Assembly: GCA_000320545.1 (NCBI GenBank)
Contig: ADNK01003024.1
Location: 1-22,768, forward strand
Origin: Bigelowiella natans CCMP2755
Lineage: Eukaryota > Cercozoa > Chlorarachniophyceae
Reading direction: 5' to 3'
DNA: 22,768 nt
A program made the translations under genes and the position numbers. Shown one piece after another: positions 10,939 through 20,171 of this stretch. Position 1 is the stretch's first letter. Every line of letters starts with the position of its first letter. The notes under the pieces are model-generated. The model was not told where the DNA came from. It saw only the letters and a list, made by a program, of their open reading frames with translations, and ran no database searches.

Positions 10939-12082
10939 CTCTATCTACAATGTACTACATGTCTGATGTATTTACGCATGGTATTAGTGCATACATATAC
11001 AGCGAAATTATGGAGCGATGTAGCTAGCCGTGATACGATACATGCTGCTGGCCAATGATAGACATGCAATGTGTCTATTATGCCACAGAAATAAGCTGCT
11101 ACGCTGCCAGTGGCCTACTAGCCTACGTGCGTGCATAGAATATTTCTAGATGTCTCTAGATGTGCATGGCAACCGTAACAAGCATAGAACAAGCAGTAAG
11201 TATGTGCACATACCTAGATACATCTAGATGCATAGCCGAACATGCATGCAGACGTGCTTGCAAGCTAGATGCCGACCGCGCTGCCGCCTCTCTTAACTTT
11301 TCTTTCATAGCGCTGATCGATCGATTCAACGCGCAGCGGCGCTGAGAATGTCTAGATGGCTGTCGTGTATGCACTCGCATCTAGCTGTCCACACATGCAG
11401 CGATTTAAAAATTTACAGCTGAGCCCTGCACGCTACGCTGCAAGTGCAACGCTCATCACCTTGCCATAACACCTTACATGCCGCTAATATCTGAGTGCAC
11501 CGCGCACAGCCATTGTTAAAGCATGCTATGCTCACGCTTGAATCTAGATATGTGTATTCGTAACATTTTGATTTACATCAAGACATTACATATCGAAGCA
11601 AACATCGAATGGAGAATAACTATAAACTTATAATTATGAAAATCTATATATTATGTCTATCTCTAATTATAGCTATATCTTCATATAAAAAGTTACGATC
11701 AAACAAAATTAACGAAAATATAACTTGAAATTTCAGGTATCACTGCAGAAAAGCAATTTTTCAATAATCTCCTCATTAACTGAACCATTCATTCCCATTC
11801 ATTCCAAGAACCATTGATAATTACAGGTCGAACGAATGCATTTTATGACTAATCTAGTAATGATTAATACTCAGTAATGCGAAATCTGTTTTAGTAGAAT
11901 CTGCATCAAGCAGGACCGACACTTTCTTCTTAAAATTACATTTTACAGCTGAAGAAGCGTCAAAATGACACAGTAGAATTAAAATCTTTTCGGCACGAAA
12001 GTATGAATAGAACTATAAGAACGTATGTGTCAACGGAAACGACTCATAACGTGAGAATATACGTTTAGAAAAGACAAGACGG
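10776..12082. other. Convergent spacer, no gene seen
   Basis: Lies between the stop codons of TTLL9 (+) and the basic low-complexity gene (-), so it holds two 3' ends. It has three zones: 10776-10960 with a CT microsatellite, 10960-11560 rich in CTAGATG, TGCATGC and GATCGATC words, and 11560-12082 AT-rich 3' flank. The short open frames at 11156-11380 on both strands lie in the palindrome-rich zone and look accidental. Confidence 0.6.
10891..10946. repeat. CT / CTAT microsatellite
   Basis: CT repeat with interspersed CTAT units, about 115 bp after the TTLL9 stop codon. Confidence 0.9.
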
Positions 12083-14128
12083 CTAGAAAGGAACCACACC
12101 ACCGTTTTGTTTCATATAGCTTTGAAGTAAGGATAGCTGACTCTGGTCGAAAGCAGCAGTGGAGCAATTAGACATTGTAGCTGCAGGAGTACCTGACACC
12201 GGCGCCTGATACTCCTTGCTCTTGCTATCTGACACCTTCGTTGTTGCATTTGTGGCTGCTTTTTTAGTATCCTTCTTAATAGTTGCGGCGGGTGCTGCTG
12301 CTGCAACGAGGTACTTGCTAGATTTGCTGGTGCTGGTGCTGGTGCTGGTGGCAGTGGTTGAACTGTCGGAGCTGCTGCTGAAATCAAGGCCCAGTAAGGG
12401 ATTGTCGGCTTGGGAGAGCTTCTTTAACCTGTTCACCTGCTCTTGTATTGCGTCCTGCACTTGCTTCGGATCTTTCCTCTGGGAAGTAGCAAACGATGCA
12501 AGTCCCATGGTAAACTGCAGCTCCATCTTCCTGTGATTATTGAAGGAGGCCAAACTACCCATCCCTCCTTTCGATCTTCCAGTGTTGCTCTTCGGGTCAT
12601 ATGGCTCAAGCTTCACATCAAAAGCAGCTGGAATAGACAGGGAATCAAGAGTGATATAAGGAGGCGGGGTATTTTTTGCCATGTCAGCAAGCCCTTGAGG
12701 TAAAGGAGACAAGGGCGAGCACGAAACGTCTGGAATCAGAATCTTCTCCTTCGTCACGGGCATAGCAGGACTGAGAGGGAACAAAAAAACCGTCTCAGAT
12801 AATCATTATAGCTTAAAGAGCGTGCAAGTACAACACAATCAAGAAGGGAAACATTTAAAGTAATCTTGGAAATATATAAATCAACTTCAGCAGTTCGCCT
12901 GTCCATATCGCTTTTAACTCAATTATATGTACGTTCAGAAGGAAATTGTAGGAAAAAGGAAACCCCCCTTCCCCCTTTGCCATCGTCCAACCTGCTTGTT
13001 GGTGCGATAGGGACCATGTTTGCTGGTGATTGAGGAACAAATTGGAAATTTGTCCAGTCAGTTTCAGCATCCTCAGGATGCTTGATGTTTGCGAAGGGAT
13101 TCGGAGTCTCCCCATGCTTTTTCCGCTGCATTCGAAGTTTGCGACGACTCTGCTTCTTTGGTCGCGAGTGACGACCCCCTGAAGGGTGTTCACGCTTCAT
13201 AGAACTACCAACTCGCAACCGATTACTGTTTCCGTTGTGGCTAGATTTTTTCGAGGAAGTGGAGGCCCCTGAATTTGAGTGCACCGGCATAGCTGATGAT
13301 GGAGGCCAGGAGAAGATGGGTTTGAGATGCCTAAATGCCAAATAATCAATAAATCCAAATCGGTTTGAATAAAAACATGGCTACACAGAAACAAGTTTGA
13401 CTCTAATATATAAATCCACGCCTCGATTTACACCACTATGATAAGGAACATTCTCAGTGATGAAAGTGTTCACACGTAAAAGGAAATTTCTGCAGATGGA
13501 AGGGCAAAAAGGGCTTCGACGAGCTTGAAAATTTATGAGAGTTGAAAAATATTTACAGCGTTCGAATTGTATTGAACGAGTGCCAGGAATGAGAAAGGGG
13601 GGGGGACTGCAGAGGGTATTGAAGGGGGATTCGTACCGACAGAGCTATACGAAATTACTGGAAGGTAAGATCTATAGTTATTGCTAGACGACCTTTCAAT
13701 TTCGTCACTATGTTTTTGACCACAAATTATCTATTTATTGTACAAAGATCGATAAAAATATATGTCTCTATTAATTTATTGCCTATTTTTGAAGAATATT
13801 ATTCCAAAATATTTCTGCATTGATTCCATCTTGTACAGTCAATAATTTTGGCCATGAGAGTCAATAATACATATAAATGTCCTTTATTTCTTACATATGT
13901 TGTGAATGTCGGATATCTTTTTGGTCTTACATGAATTTTCGACTAAAGCTCAGCTCAAAAACCACAGAACTAGTTTATACGAAAATGGAGTATGAAGATG
14001 TAGGCTTACATTTAAGTCATTTTTTAAAGAACATAAAGAAATTCTAGTTATATTACGGTTTAATTGGAATTATCGATTAGATATTGATGTCTGAAAATCT
14101 TAGGTGGTGTACAGGTACCAGGCGCCAT
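12083..14128 (-). CDS. Hypothetical basic, low-complexity protein, about 378 aa
   Basis: No family recognised. Two exons are firm: 13380-12992 and 12770-12083 (stop TAG 12083-12085). They join in phase 2 through a GTTGGA donor and CTCTCAG acceptor. Upstream, a tentative start ATGGCGCCTG (14128-14119) and a 50-nt exon 13606-13557 fit in phase and give a total of 1137 nt, but the 512-nt intron between them and both donors are weak. The protein has an aromatic stretch (NRFGFIDYLAFRHLKPIFSW), a Ser/Asn-rich part, a strongly basic block at about 90-110 (KKQSRRKLRMQRKKHG) that could be a nuclear localisation or nucleic-acid-binding segment, PNPFANIKHPEDAETDWTNF, a helix with QEQVNRLKKLSQADNPLLGL, and a Ser/Thr/Ala-rich C-terminal tail. 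It looks mostly disordered. A nuclear role is inferred only from the basic block. Confidence 0.6.
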
Positions 14129-14763
14129 CTTAAAAGAGACAGATCTGCCCAAGTTGATGATTGTCGCTAACTGCAAAAACCCCTACATTCCAAGTGTTAC
14201 TCTGCACATTTCAGAGAAAATCATGTCTTTCGGAGGGCTGTTGATAGTACAGTTCTCTAATTTTTTAAGACTCACACACTGCTCGACGGAAATTCCCGAC
14301 GTACGTACCCCATGAAGTCCACAAACCAGGAGAACTCAAATGTGTTGCTACAACCAAAATCGAGCGACAATTCTCTCCTTGCGACAGCGATGAATGCATG
14401 TCACTCTTTTTTTCTCTAATGAAATATGTAGATTGCGCTCATGCGACATCTGCATTTTGAAGTCGCATGTCCATCGAGGCCATTTTTTCCTGTGAAAGTT
14501 CGAAGCGTTATGCGCCAGTGTCGTGACACTTTGGAAACGTTGTTCATTGTGCAGTTCATCATCATTGTTTCTTTCATCGTGGTGCACCTTTGAAAAATCG
14601 ATCGTTGGGAGTGTGTGCCAACCCACCCACTTTGTGACTTCCTCGTTGAGCAACAAGCTGGCAAGCGCAGTGATCATGGGCACAGCAGCAACAGGATGTC
14701 CAGGTGTCTGGCTGGCTGGGCTGGTCCAGTCTGGCAGTGGTCACATGGTGGACGTGCACGACA
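14129..14763. other. Spacer left of the solo LTR, no gene seen
   Basis: Upstream flank of the basic low-complexity gene. Open frames on both strands at 14348-14760 overlap each other, lack splice-supported partners and resemble no family. The last 150 bases are GC-richer (TGGCTGGCTGGGCTGG) and merge into the LTR insertion site. Confidence 0.5.
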
Positions 14764-14905
14764 TGTTGCGCGTAAGGTGTTCACAGGCCGAGGCGCTACG
14801 TGCACAAGTAGGCAGGGGGGGGGAAAGGCACGTTTGCTTCCTTTTGAAGAGTTGTGTTTATTTTTATTAAAGATTATATTTTTATTAAATCGTGCACTGC
14901 GTAAT

Positions 14906-14928
14906 CATTCGCGAAGCTTTCGCGAATG
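14906..14928. repeat. Perfect hairpin in the LTR
   Basis: Ten-base arms CATTCGCGAA (14906-14915) and TTCGCGAATG (14919-14928) with a 3-base loop. The same structure is present in the second LTR, 5408 bases to the right. Confidence 0.9.
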
Positions 14929-14933
14929 CCGCC

Positions 14934-14991
14934 GCACGTGGGGCAGCACACTTCCGGTGTGCTGCCATGAGTCCCGCCGGAACCCACGTGC
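14934..14991. repeat. Nested hairpins with CACGTG arms in the LTR
   Basis: Outer arms GCACGTGGG (14934-14942) and CCCACGTGC (14983-14991) enclose an inner perfect hairpin GGCAGCACAC (14942-14951) / GTGTGCTGCC (14957-14966). Both outer arms contain CACGTG, a bHLH/bZIP-type binding core. Confidence 0.85.
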
Positions 14992-15032
14992 CTATGCTGT
15001 ATTAATATCTACGTTATCTATATTCTATATCC

Positions 15033-15059
15033 GCGACAACCCCTTTGTTGTCGCACGTG
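15033..15059. repeat. Hairpin plus CACGTG near the LTR U3 end
   Basis: Arms GCGACAAC (15033-15040) and GTTGTCGC (15047-15054) around a 6-base loop, followed by a third CACGTG at 15054-15059. In the minus-strand sense this lies just upstream of the TATA-like stretch. Confidence 0.8.
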
Positions 15060-15089
15060 ACTTGTGCCCGCGTAGTGGTACGCGCTACA

Positions 15090-15784
15090 GACACACACGT
15101 CGCAACAGTCACACACGAGGCTGATCCTTGCAGCCATCAAGGCTCTGACTGAGGATCCATCTGCCAAACGAATGAACAAATGAGCAGGCGGCGTCATCCC
15201 TTTGCTAGCCCGGGTCATCTGTTTGTTCACTCATTCGCTCACCACTCCAGCTAGCTCCATGCCAGAGCAGAGCCATGCACTGAGACAGAGTGTTTTTCCT
15301 CCTGCTCCTGCGACGCACACTTCTAGACGTGGAGACGAGGAAAGCGCGACGCATGCTTGTTGCTTTGCATGCATGAGCTAGTCCTCCAGTGCAGACTGTA
15401 GACAACAATCTAAACAACCATGGCCATCATTGTGAAACCACGTGCAACACGAATTTCATGCACGCGGATGCAGTTGGTCGTTGGAGCATTGAAGGGCGAC
15501 ATGCAGTAATGACATGCTCTCCGATGATATATAACATGCTGCGAGATAGGATAGATATTGGTATATCACACCTCCTCCTCCTCCTCCTCCCTCTGGGTAA
15601 TGAGCCATGAAATGTCCAGGCCTCGACGAATCGAACGTGTGCTGTGATGCTGTGATTGTCATCTAAACATTTTGCTTCAACCAATCTAGCAATGCATAAC
15701 AATCTGCCCAAGCAGTAGAAGCTAGGTTCACAATGTGCTTCATTCGACTTGCCGCTGTCCATGATCGATCGCACCGCATGCTAT
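15090..15784. other. Spacer between solo LTR and transporter gene 3' end
   Basis: No gene is supported. It contains an imperfect inverted repeat (CGAATGAACAAA near 15168 against TTTGTTCACTCATTCG near 15223), CATGCA-rich sequence at 15240-15380 and a CTC run at 15571-15590. The open frames at 15427-15774 are mutually overlapping and have no splice support. Confidence 0.5.
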
Positions 15785-17958
15785 CTACCTAGATATTTCT
15801 ATTACATTTAACTTTTCATTGAAACTTCCATAGCATCGAGTAGAGTCTCCTCCATCGGAACTATTGTGGTTTCTTCTCATCAGCTGTTCTTCATCATCTT
15901 CTCCATCATCTTGAATACAACATCCACAACAACAACCCTCTCTCCAGCATCGACAAATGCCTGAAATTGCGTCCACGAGACTCCTACAGGCGGCGTTGCA
16001 ACTGTCGCCAAATGAACTTATACATGAGTTCACTGGTGCACAGCACCGGCATAGCGATGACGATGATGGTGATGATAAAACCTCTTTCGGTTTTTGAATC
16101 GACCGGTAAGTATCCTTTAGGAATAGTCGGTTAAATTTGGAAGCGTATGCAAACGACGAGGGAAGCTGCAAACGCTCAGATGCTTCTCCGCAACACGATA
16201 ATACCTGCAGAAAATTTAGTTTCACATGGTATTGCATTTTACATGCGCGTGCATCTCTGGGAGGAAAAAGCTACTACAAGATTGGTTTGCCGGTAAAAGA
16301 CCCTCTAGCAACGTACCAACGAGAGTAAGAAGCTCAGAACACCGCAGACGATGAAGCCCAGATTCACCAGGATGTTGTTCTAAAGTAGACAAAAGTATTC
16401 GTACAATTATTCCAATTATTACTCTCATGAAACTTATTTACAGAATGCGCGACAGCAGCCGCTATGTAACGAGGCATGAAACCATAGTAAAATGGTTCTC
16501 CCCTATTATTATTCAATGGCCCTTGCCAATCTGCTTGTCCCTCCACACACGTGTTGGTTTGTCTTGTTGCTGATTGTGTCGTCAACCTGCCATACAGAAC
16601 CAGCGACACCGCCCCCATAGGTGCCGGTTACATCGAATGCCTGGAAGATACCGAACCCTAGCCCCCAATCTGATGATCGTATTCATAGAGGAGGAGGAGG
16701 AGGAGGGTGGGGGGGGGGGGAGAAAGAGGGAGAGAGTGATAAAATGAAGAGTAAGCAAAGAGAAAGAGAAGAAGTTTTCAAGGTGATTTGTTAATTGCAT
16801 CTCGTATGGGCCAAGCATGATTCCTTCTTCTGCTGCTGCTGCTACTGCTTCATACTACACTCCTTCCAATCCTCCTCCTCCTGCTACTACTACTACTATT
16901 ACTACTACTACTACTACTTTGCATCTTCACAAGGTATGGGACGCTTGATTGCAGAACGACGGGGGCCTATCAATAGTTCCAAAACAATAAAGGGGAGGAA
17001 TCATCATCATCATCATCATAATCATGGTTCTTTTATTCATATAAATGGGAAAACATGACCCAGAGCTACGCAAACAGCAACTAAATGATGCGGAGAATAA
17101 CTCTTTCTTCGATGCACTACTGAGAATAATGATTATTCGTGTCGTCGTGTGTTTTAACTTCCCCAGTTCAGTCATTACTCCCTTTTTTATCTTAAACATT
17201 ATAGTATAATCCCAATCGTGTGTATGGGTGTGCTGCTGCTTCTTCTTCTTCTTCTTCTTCTTCTTCTTCTTCTTCTTCTCACAGCTGAGGAGGTGAAGGA
17301 GAGCATGATGAGAGGAATGAACGTCGGTGCAGGCGAAAAAGCGTGCAAGAACTGAGCAAATGCTAACGTCCAGCCCTGAATATAAGGAGAAAATATGTAA
17401 AAACTACCTATGTAAAACTACCTATGTGACGCTGAAAGTTATAATGTTGAAAGTCGTTCGCTGGGGATATGGTTATGAGCACGTGATTGCGATAACAACT
17501 CACCAGCAACATCATGACGTGCATTCGCATGCCCTCTCTGTCGATGAAGTTTCCCGTCAAGGGTCCTGGCGATGAGAATCAATAAGGGAGAGGGGGGGGG
17601 AGGATGGATGGGAACGAATCACTTCGACGACACACACACAAGGAGGTTGATGATGGCACTTGCAACATGCCGTCTTTATCCATTCATTCCCAACGTCAGA
17701 ACGTTACCGGCAAGGAGGGAGAAAGCCAACAGCGATACGGAACCCGCGTTATGAGATGTCTCCAGTGATACCTCTGGCGAATAAGTGGTGGAATCATGGG
17801 AATAAGAGAGTGAGAAAGATGATCATGATGATGATTACGATGATGGAGGAGGAGGAGAAGAAGATAAAGAAGAAGAACAAGAAGAAGAACAAGAAGCAAA
17901 AAATGATGGTGCCAGATAAAAATAAGAACAGCAACTCAAAATCGACAGGACGCTCTTA

Positions 17959-18010
<52 letters not shown>

Positions 18011-20016
18011 TCTCTCGTATCAGCACACCGCCACTCCTCCCTACTCACTGCTGATGTCCTGGAGGGCTTTTAAAGACCGCTTAGAGGTTGAAAAGAGCAG
18101 CTGGCACAGCGCGAGAGTGAAGAATACGACCGAAAACTGATCGAAAAAATCATATTATATCGATTGGACAATTGCTCTAAGGAGAGACGCATATTGAAAA
18201 CGTTTAATTGTTAGTCAATTTACCTTGCATTCCTGGGTCTTCTTCTTCTTCTTCTCCTTCTTCTTCTTCTTCTTCTTTTCCTCCCCCTCCTTGTTCTTCT
18301 GCACCTGTTGCCTTGTTCCTGTCTTCTTGCTCTCAGCTCCCTCCCCATGCAAGCTATCATCACTGTCAAGATCATGCTGATAGTTTCTCTTTCGGAAAGT
18401 GTCTGCTCGTTACCATAAACATGCAATACGCTCACTTAGCACGACTGATACGATCGAGTACGACCATGCTGTGCGACATGGAAAGAAAGCGATATTCGGT
18501 GTTGTCGGTAATAATTCAAGCTCGCGTTCTTGACGAGGGAAAAAATGAAGAAGTTGGTGCTGCTACAAAGAACTACGGAAATCTCTCGTGGCCAAATCAC
18601 TGTCAACTGTTTTTTGTTAGAATGCAACATTAACAATAAAATCACCAGGAAACGACCAATCACCACCACCTGTTATGACGTATATCAGACCCGCGATGAC
18701 GCTGATCAATCCACACACTACCCCTCCCCACCTCCACTCCTTCTGATAGCAGATGCAAAGAATTACATATAAATTGTTGCGTTTGGTTATTGTCACGTTT
18801 GGTTGGAAATAAATACACTCGACCTGTTGTAGAAGCCGATGAGCATCATCAACGCGCAGCTGCAATGCCTTTTTCAACAAAATGGTTGGTGTGGGTGTTG
18901 TGTTATTCATCTTCGTATACTCTATGTGGTGTTCTTCGCAGCAGTAGTATCTTACCCAGTTAAACAGCAGATTGACAGAAATGATCATTCCCAGGGCAAA
19001 GCCCATCTCAGAGCCTACAGCAGCAGCATGACGAAAGAATCAATTTATCAGCGTTGCATTGATGTTATGCTCCGTTTTTCTTTTACGTAGGAAGATAATT
19101 AGAGAGGAGCTGCCGAAATTTCATTCTTCATTGCTCAGGGAATTACGTTGGAAATAAGTCGAGAGTATGGAGAGATTAGTCACGGAAAGACCCCCGCCAC
19201 CTCCTGTAATCATTACGCGAGCCGCCTCCAACAGCAGTGCGGAACTTATTGCAATAAATAGAAAGGAGGAGAATATATAATTCATTAGACAAGGATGATC
19301 ATGATCCAAAAAAAGGAGAAAGCTTAGGTGAATTGATCGATAAGTTCTCGCCCTATATATGAAAAAAAGAACCATTATTTCATCAATAAGATGCAGTTAT
19401 TCACCCAGTTTTGAAGGCAATTGTAGCTAAGAGCTGGCCGAATAAAGCGAGAATGAGGAATAGCAAAGCGGCCAATGCGCTTCCCTGCAAGTCGATCACG
19501 GTGCCGCAGATAAAAGGCAGCTATTCGCAAATATAGATTTGTCAGAAGGAGTTCATCATCGACGACGTACAGAACGACGATTGAAAAAGAAGTTTATTTT
19601 GTTGTAGTAGTGCTGATACCAGGAGATTGACGATGTACTTCACCGTGTAAATAGCAACCTCTACAGCCTAGCAGATATTTGTGCGAGTGGACGAGATAGT
19701 TATGCAAAAATAGTGATAATAATGCATCATTAAGCGAAAATTGTGACCCCATGTCCTTGGCTAGATGGGGGATGGAACATTTCGTCAAATCCAAAGTGAG
19801 TTACCAATGACATACCTTATTTCACAACGTATGTTAGGAATGTCAACTCTTTCGATAGCGTTCTTATGAAAATTACAAACCCATGACGCACGCGAGCACC
19901 AGCCATCTTGCGTGAAGCGGAGCTATTTCCAACGCATCTTCGCTTCCGGCACCATTATGCTTATCCTCTTCTTCGGGAGCTACGTGTTCCGCCCTGCTCC
20001 CCTCCTTTTCTTCCAT
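15785..20016 (-). CDS. MFSD1-like major facilitator transporter, 17 exons, 578 aa
   Basis: Predicted 12-pass membrane transporter; substrate unknown. Exons: 20016-19881, 19815-19748, 19667-19620, 19520-19405, 19244-19147, 19014-18956, 18859-18824, 18742-18670, 18402-18224, 18136-18049, 17773-17708, 17565-17504, 17375-17283, 16966-16918, 16669-16587, 16379-16317, 16204-15785; phases agree (1737 nt). An acidic N-tail (MEEKEGSRAEHVAPEEE) precedes helix 1 (RWLVLACVMGMSLVTHFGFD). Then come LPFICGTVIDL, the Gly-rich loop ARVMITGGGGGLSV and YFQRSEMGFALGM, in the order seen in MFSD1-type proteins. A cytosolic loop (213-271) with a lysine run splits the two halves. The second half has FSVVFFTLALCQLLF, GPLTGNFIDREG, SSVPYLVK, WGLGFGIFQAFDV and NLGFIVCGVLSFLLSL. 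The C-tail (about 445-578) is Cys-rich (SLCRCCAPVN, EGCCCGCC), perhaps palmitoylated, and ends acidic. The weakest joins are exons 2-3, 7 and 15-16. The LTR of a retrotransposon ends 155 bp upstream of the ATG. Confidence 0.78.
16871..16918. repeat. CTC/TAC trinucleotide microsatellite
   Basis: CTC then TAC triplets in the transporter intron 16670-16917. The run abuts the 5' splice site, so the proposed donor (GTAGTA on the minus strand) is itself part of the repeat. Confidence 0.8.
17240..17280. repeat. TTC trinucleotide microsatellite
   Basis: Uninterrupted TTC run. In the transporter sense it reads GAA/AAG and starts directly at the GTGAGAAG 5' splice site of intron 16967-17282. Confidence 0.9.
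17963..18016. repeat. CT dinucleotide microsatellite
   Basis: Long CT run (GA in gene sense) inside the transporter intron 17774-18048. The neighbouring stretch 17850-17935 is a degenerate AAG/GAA tract of the same intron, which produces long but meaningless Leu/Phe or Lys frames. Confidence 0.9.
18238..18277. repeat. Coding TTC/AAG microsatellite (lysine run)
   Basis: Unlike the other microsatellites this one lies in an exon (18402-18224). It encodes a lysine tract broken by one glutamate in the central loop of the transporter. Confidence 0.75.
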
Positions 20017-20171
20017 CGAAAGAAAGATCTTCGGGGCGATCAGCGTACTTTGAGAAGGGTTGTAGAAACTTGGAAAATGCCATGCGTTTAAAGACCAGCG
20101 ACATCAATGTTTTGGGTGCTTCATTAAATTTTCATTTCTTCGGTTCACGTGAGCATTGTTTGTCAGCAGAA
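20017..20171 (-). promoter_or_regulatory. 5' flank of the transporter gene, abutting the LTR
   Basis: Only 155 bases separate the start codon of the transporter from the 3' LTR of the retrotransposon. No core promoter element was recognised. The 5' UTR, and at least part of the original promoter, must lie here or have been displaced to the far side of the element. Confidence 0.4.

Larger units (their letters stand above)
14764..15089 (-). mobile_element. Solo LTR of the Ty3/gypsy-type element, 326 bp
   Basis: Apparently identical over its whole length to 20172-20497, and in the same orientation. It starts TGTTGCGCGTA and ends with the near-inverted TACGCGCTACA, so both orientations begin TG and end CA, and the 11-bp ends match at 10 of 11 positions. 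It is flanked by GACA at 14760-14763 and GACA at 15090-15093, a 4-bp target-site duplication. No coding sequence is attached, hence a solo LTR left by recombination between the two LTRs of a once complete copy. Sense is assigned to the minus strand from the linked copy. In that sense a TATA-like AT-rich stretch (about 15013-15030) precedes AATAAA signals (about 14862-14889). Confidence 0.9.
14760..15093. repeat. 4-bp target-site duplication (GACA) around the solo LTR
   Basis: GACA directly abuts both ends of the 326-bp element (14760-14763 and 15090-15093). Ty3/gypsy integrases typically duplicate 4-6 bp. It fixes the element boundaries and shows that this copy inserted independently rather than being one end of a larger element. 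Confidence 0.75.

Noticed and set aside
14615-15124. 169-aa plus-strand frame across the solo LTR, with a near-identical frame at 20149-20544
   Set aside because: Shared only because both lie on the repeated LTR. Flanks differ, no family resemblance, wrong strand for the element.
16442-16530. Extra transporter exon reading RGEPFYYGFMPRYIAAAVAHS
   Set aside because: Phase-compatible at its 3' end, but joining 16587 directly to 16379 keeps phase 0 and aligns better with helices 11-12 of MFSD1-type proteins. It could be an alternative exon.
17696-18026. Long Leu/Phe-rich or Ser-rich frames
   Set aside because: Produced by the degenerate TTC/CTC and CT microsatellites of a transporter intron; only exon 17773-17708 in this area has splice and family support.
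18305-18468. Alternative small exons in the transporter (33-nt exon at 18468-18436; frame with an arginine run at 18362-18305)
   Set aside because: They would need a 33-nt intron or encode a poly-arginine tract. The direct join 18670 to 18402 is in phase and gives a basic post-helix segment, as expected.
19800-19880. Exon reading NAIERVDIPNIRCEI upstream of the second transporter exon
   Set aside because: Resembles the DIP motif of MFSD1, but it would leave an intron of 14-18 nt and wrong phase. Treating it as part of a 65-nt intron joins helix 1 correctly.
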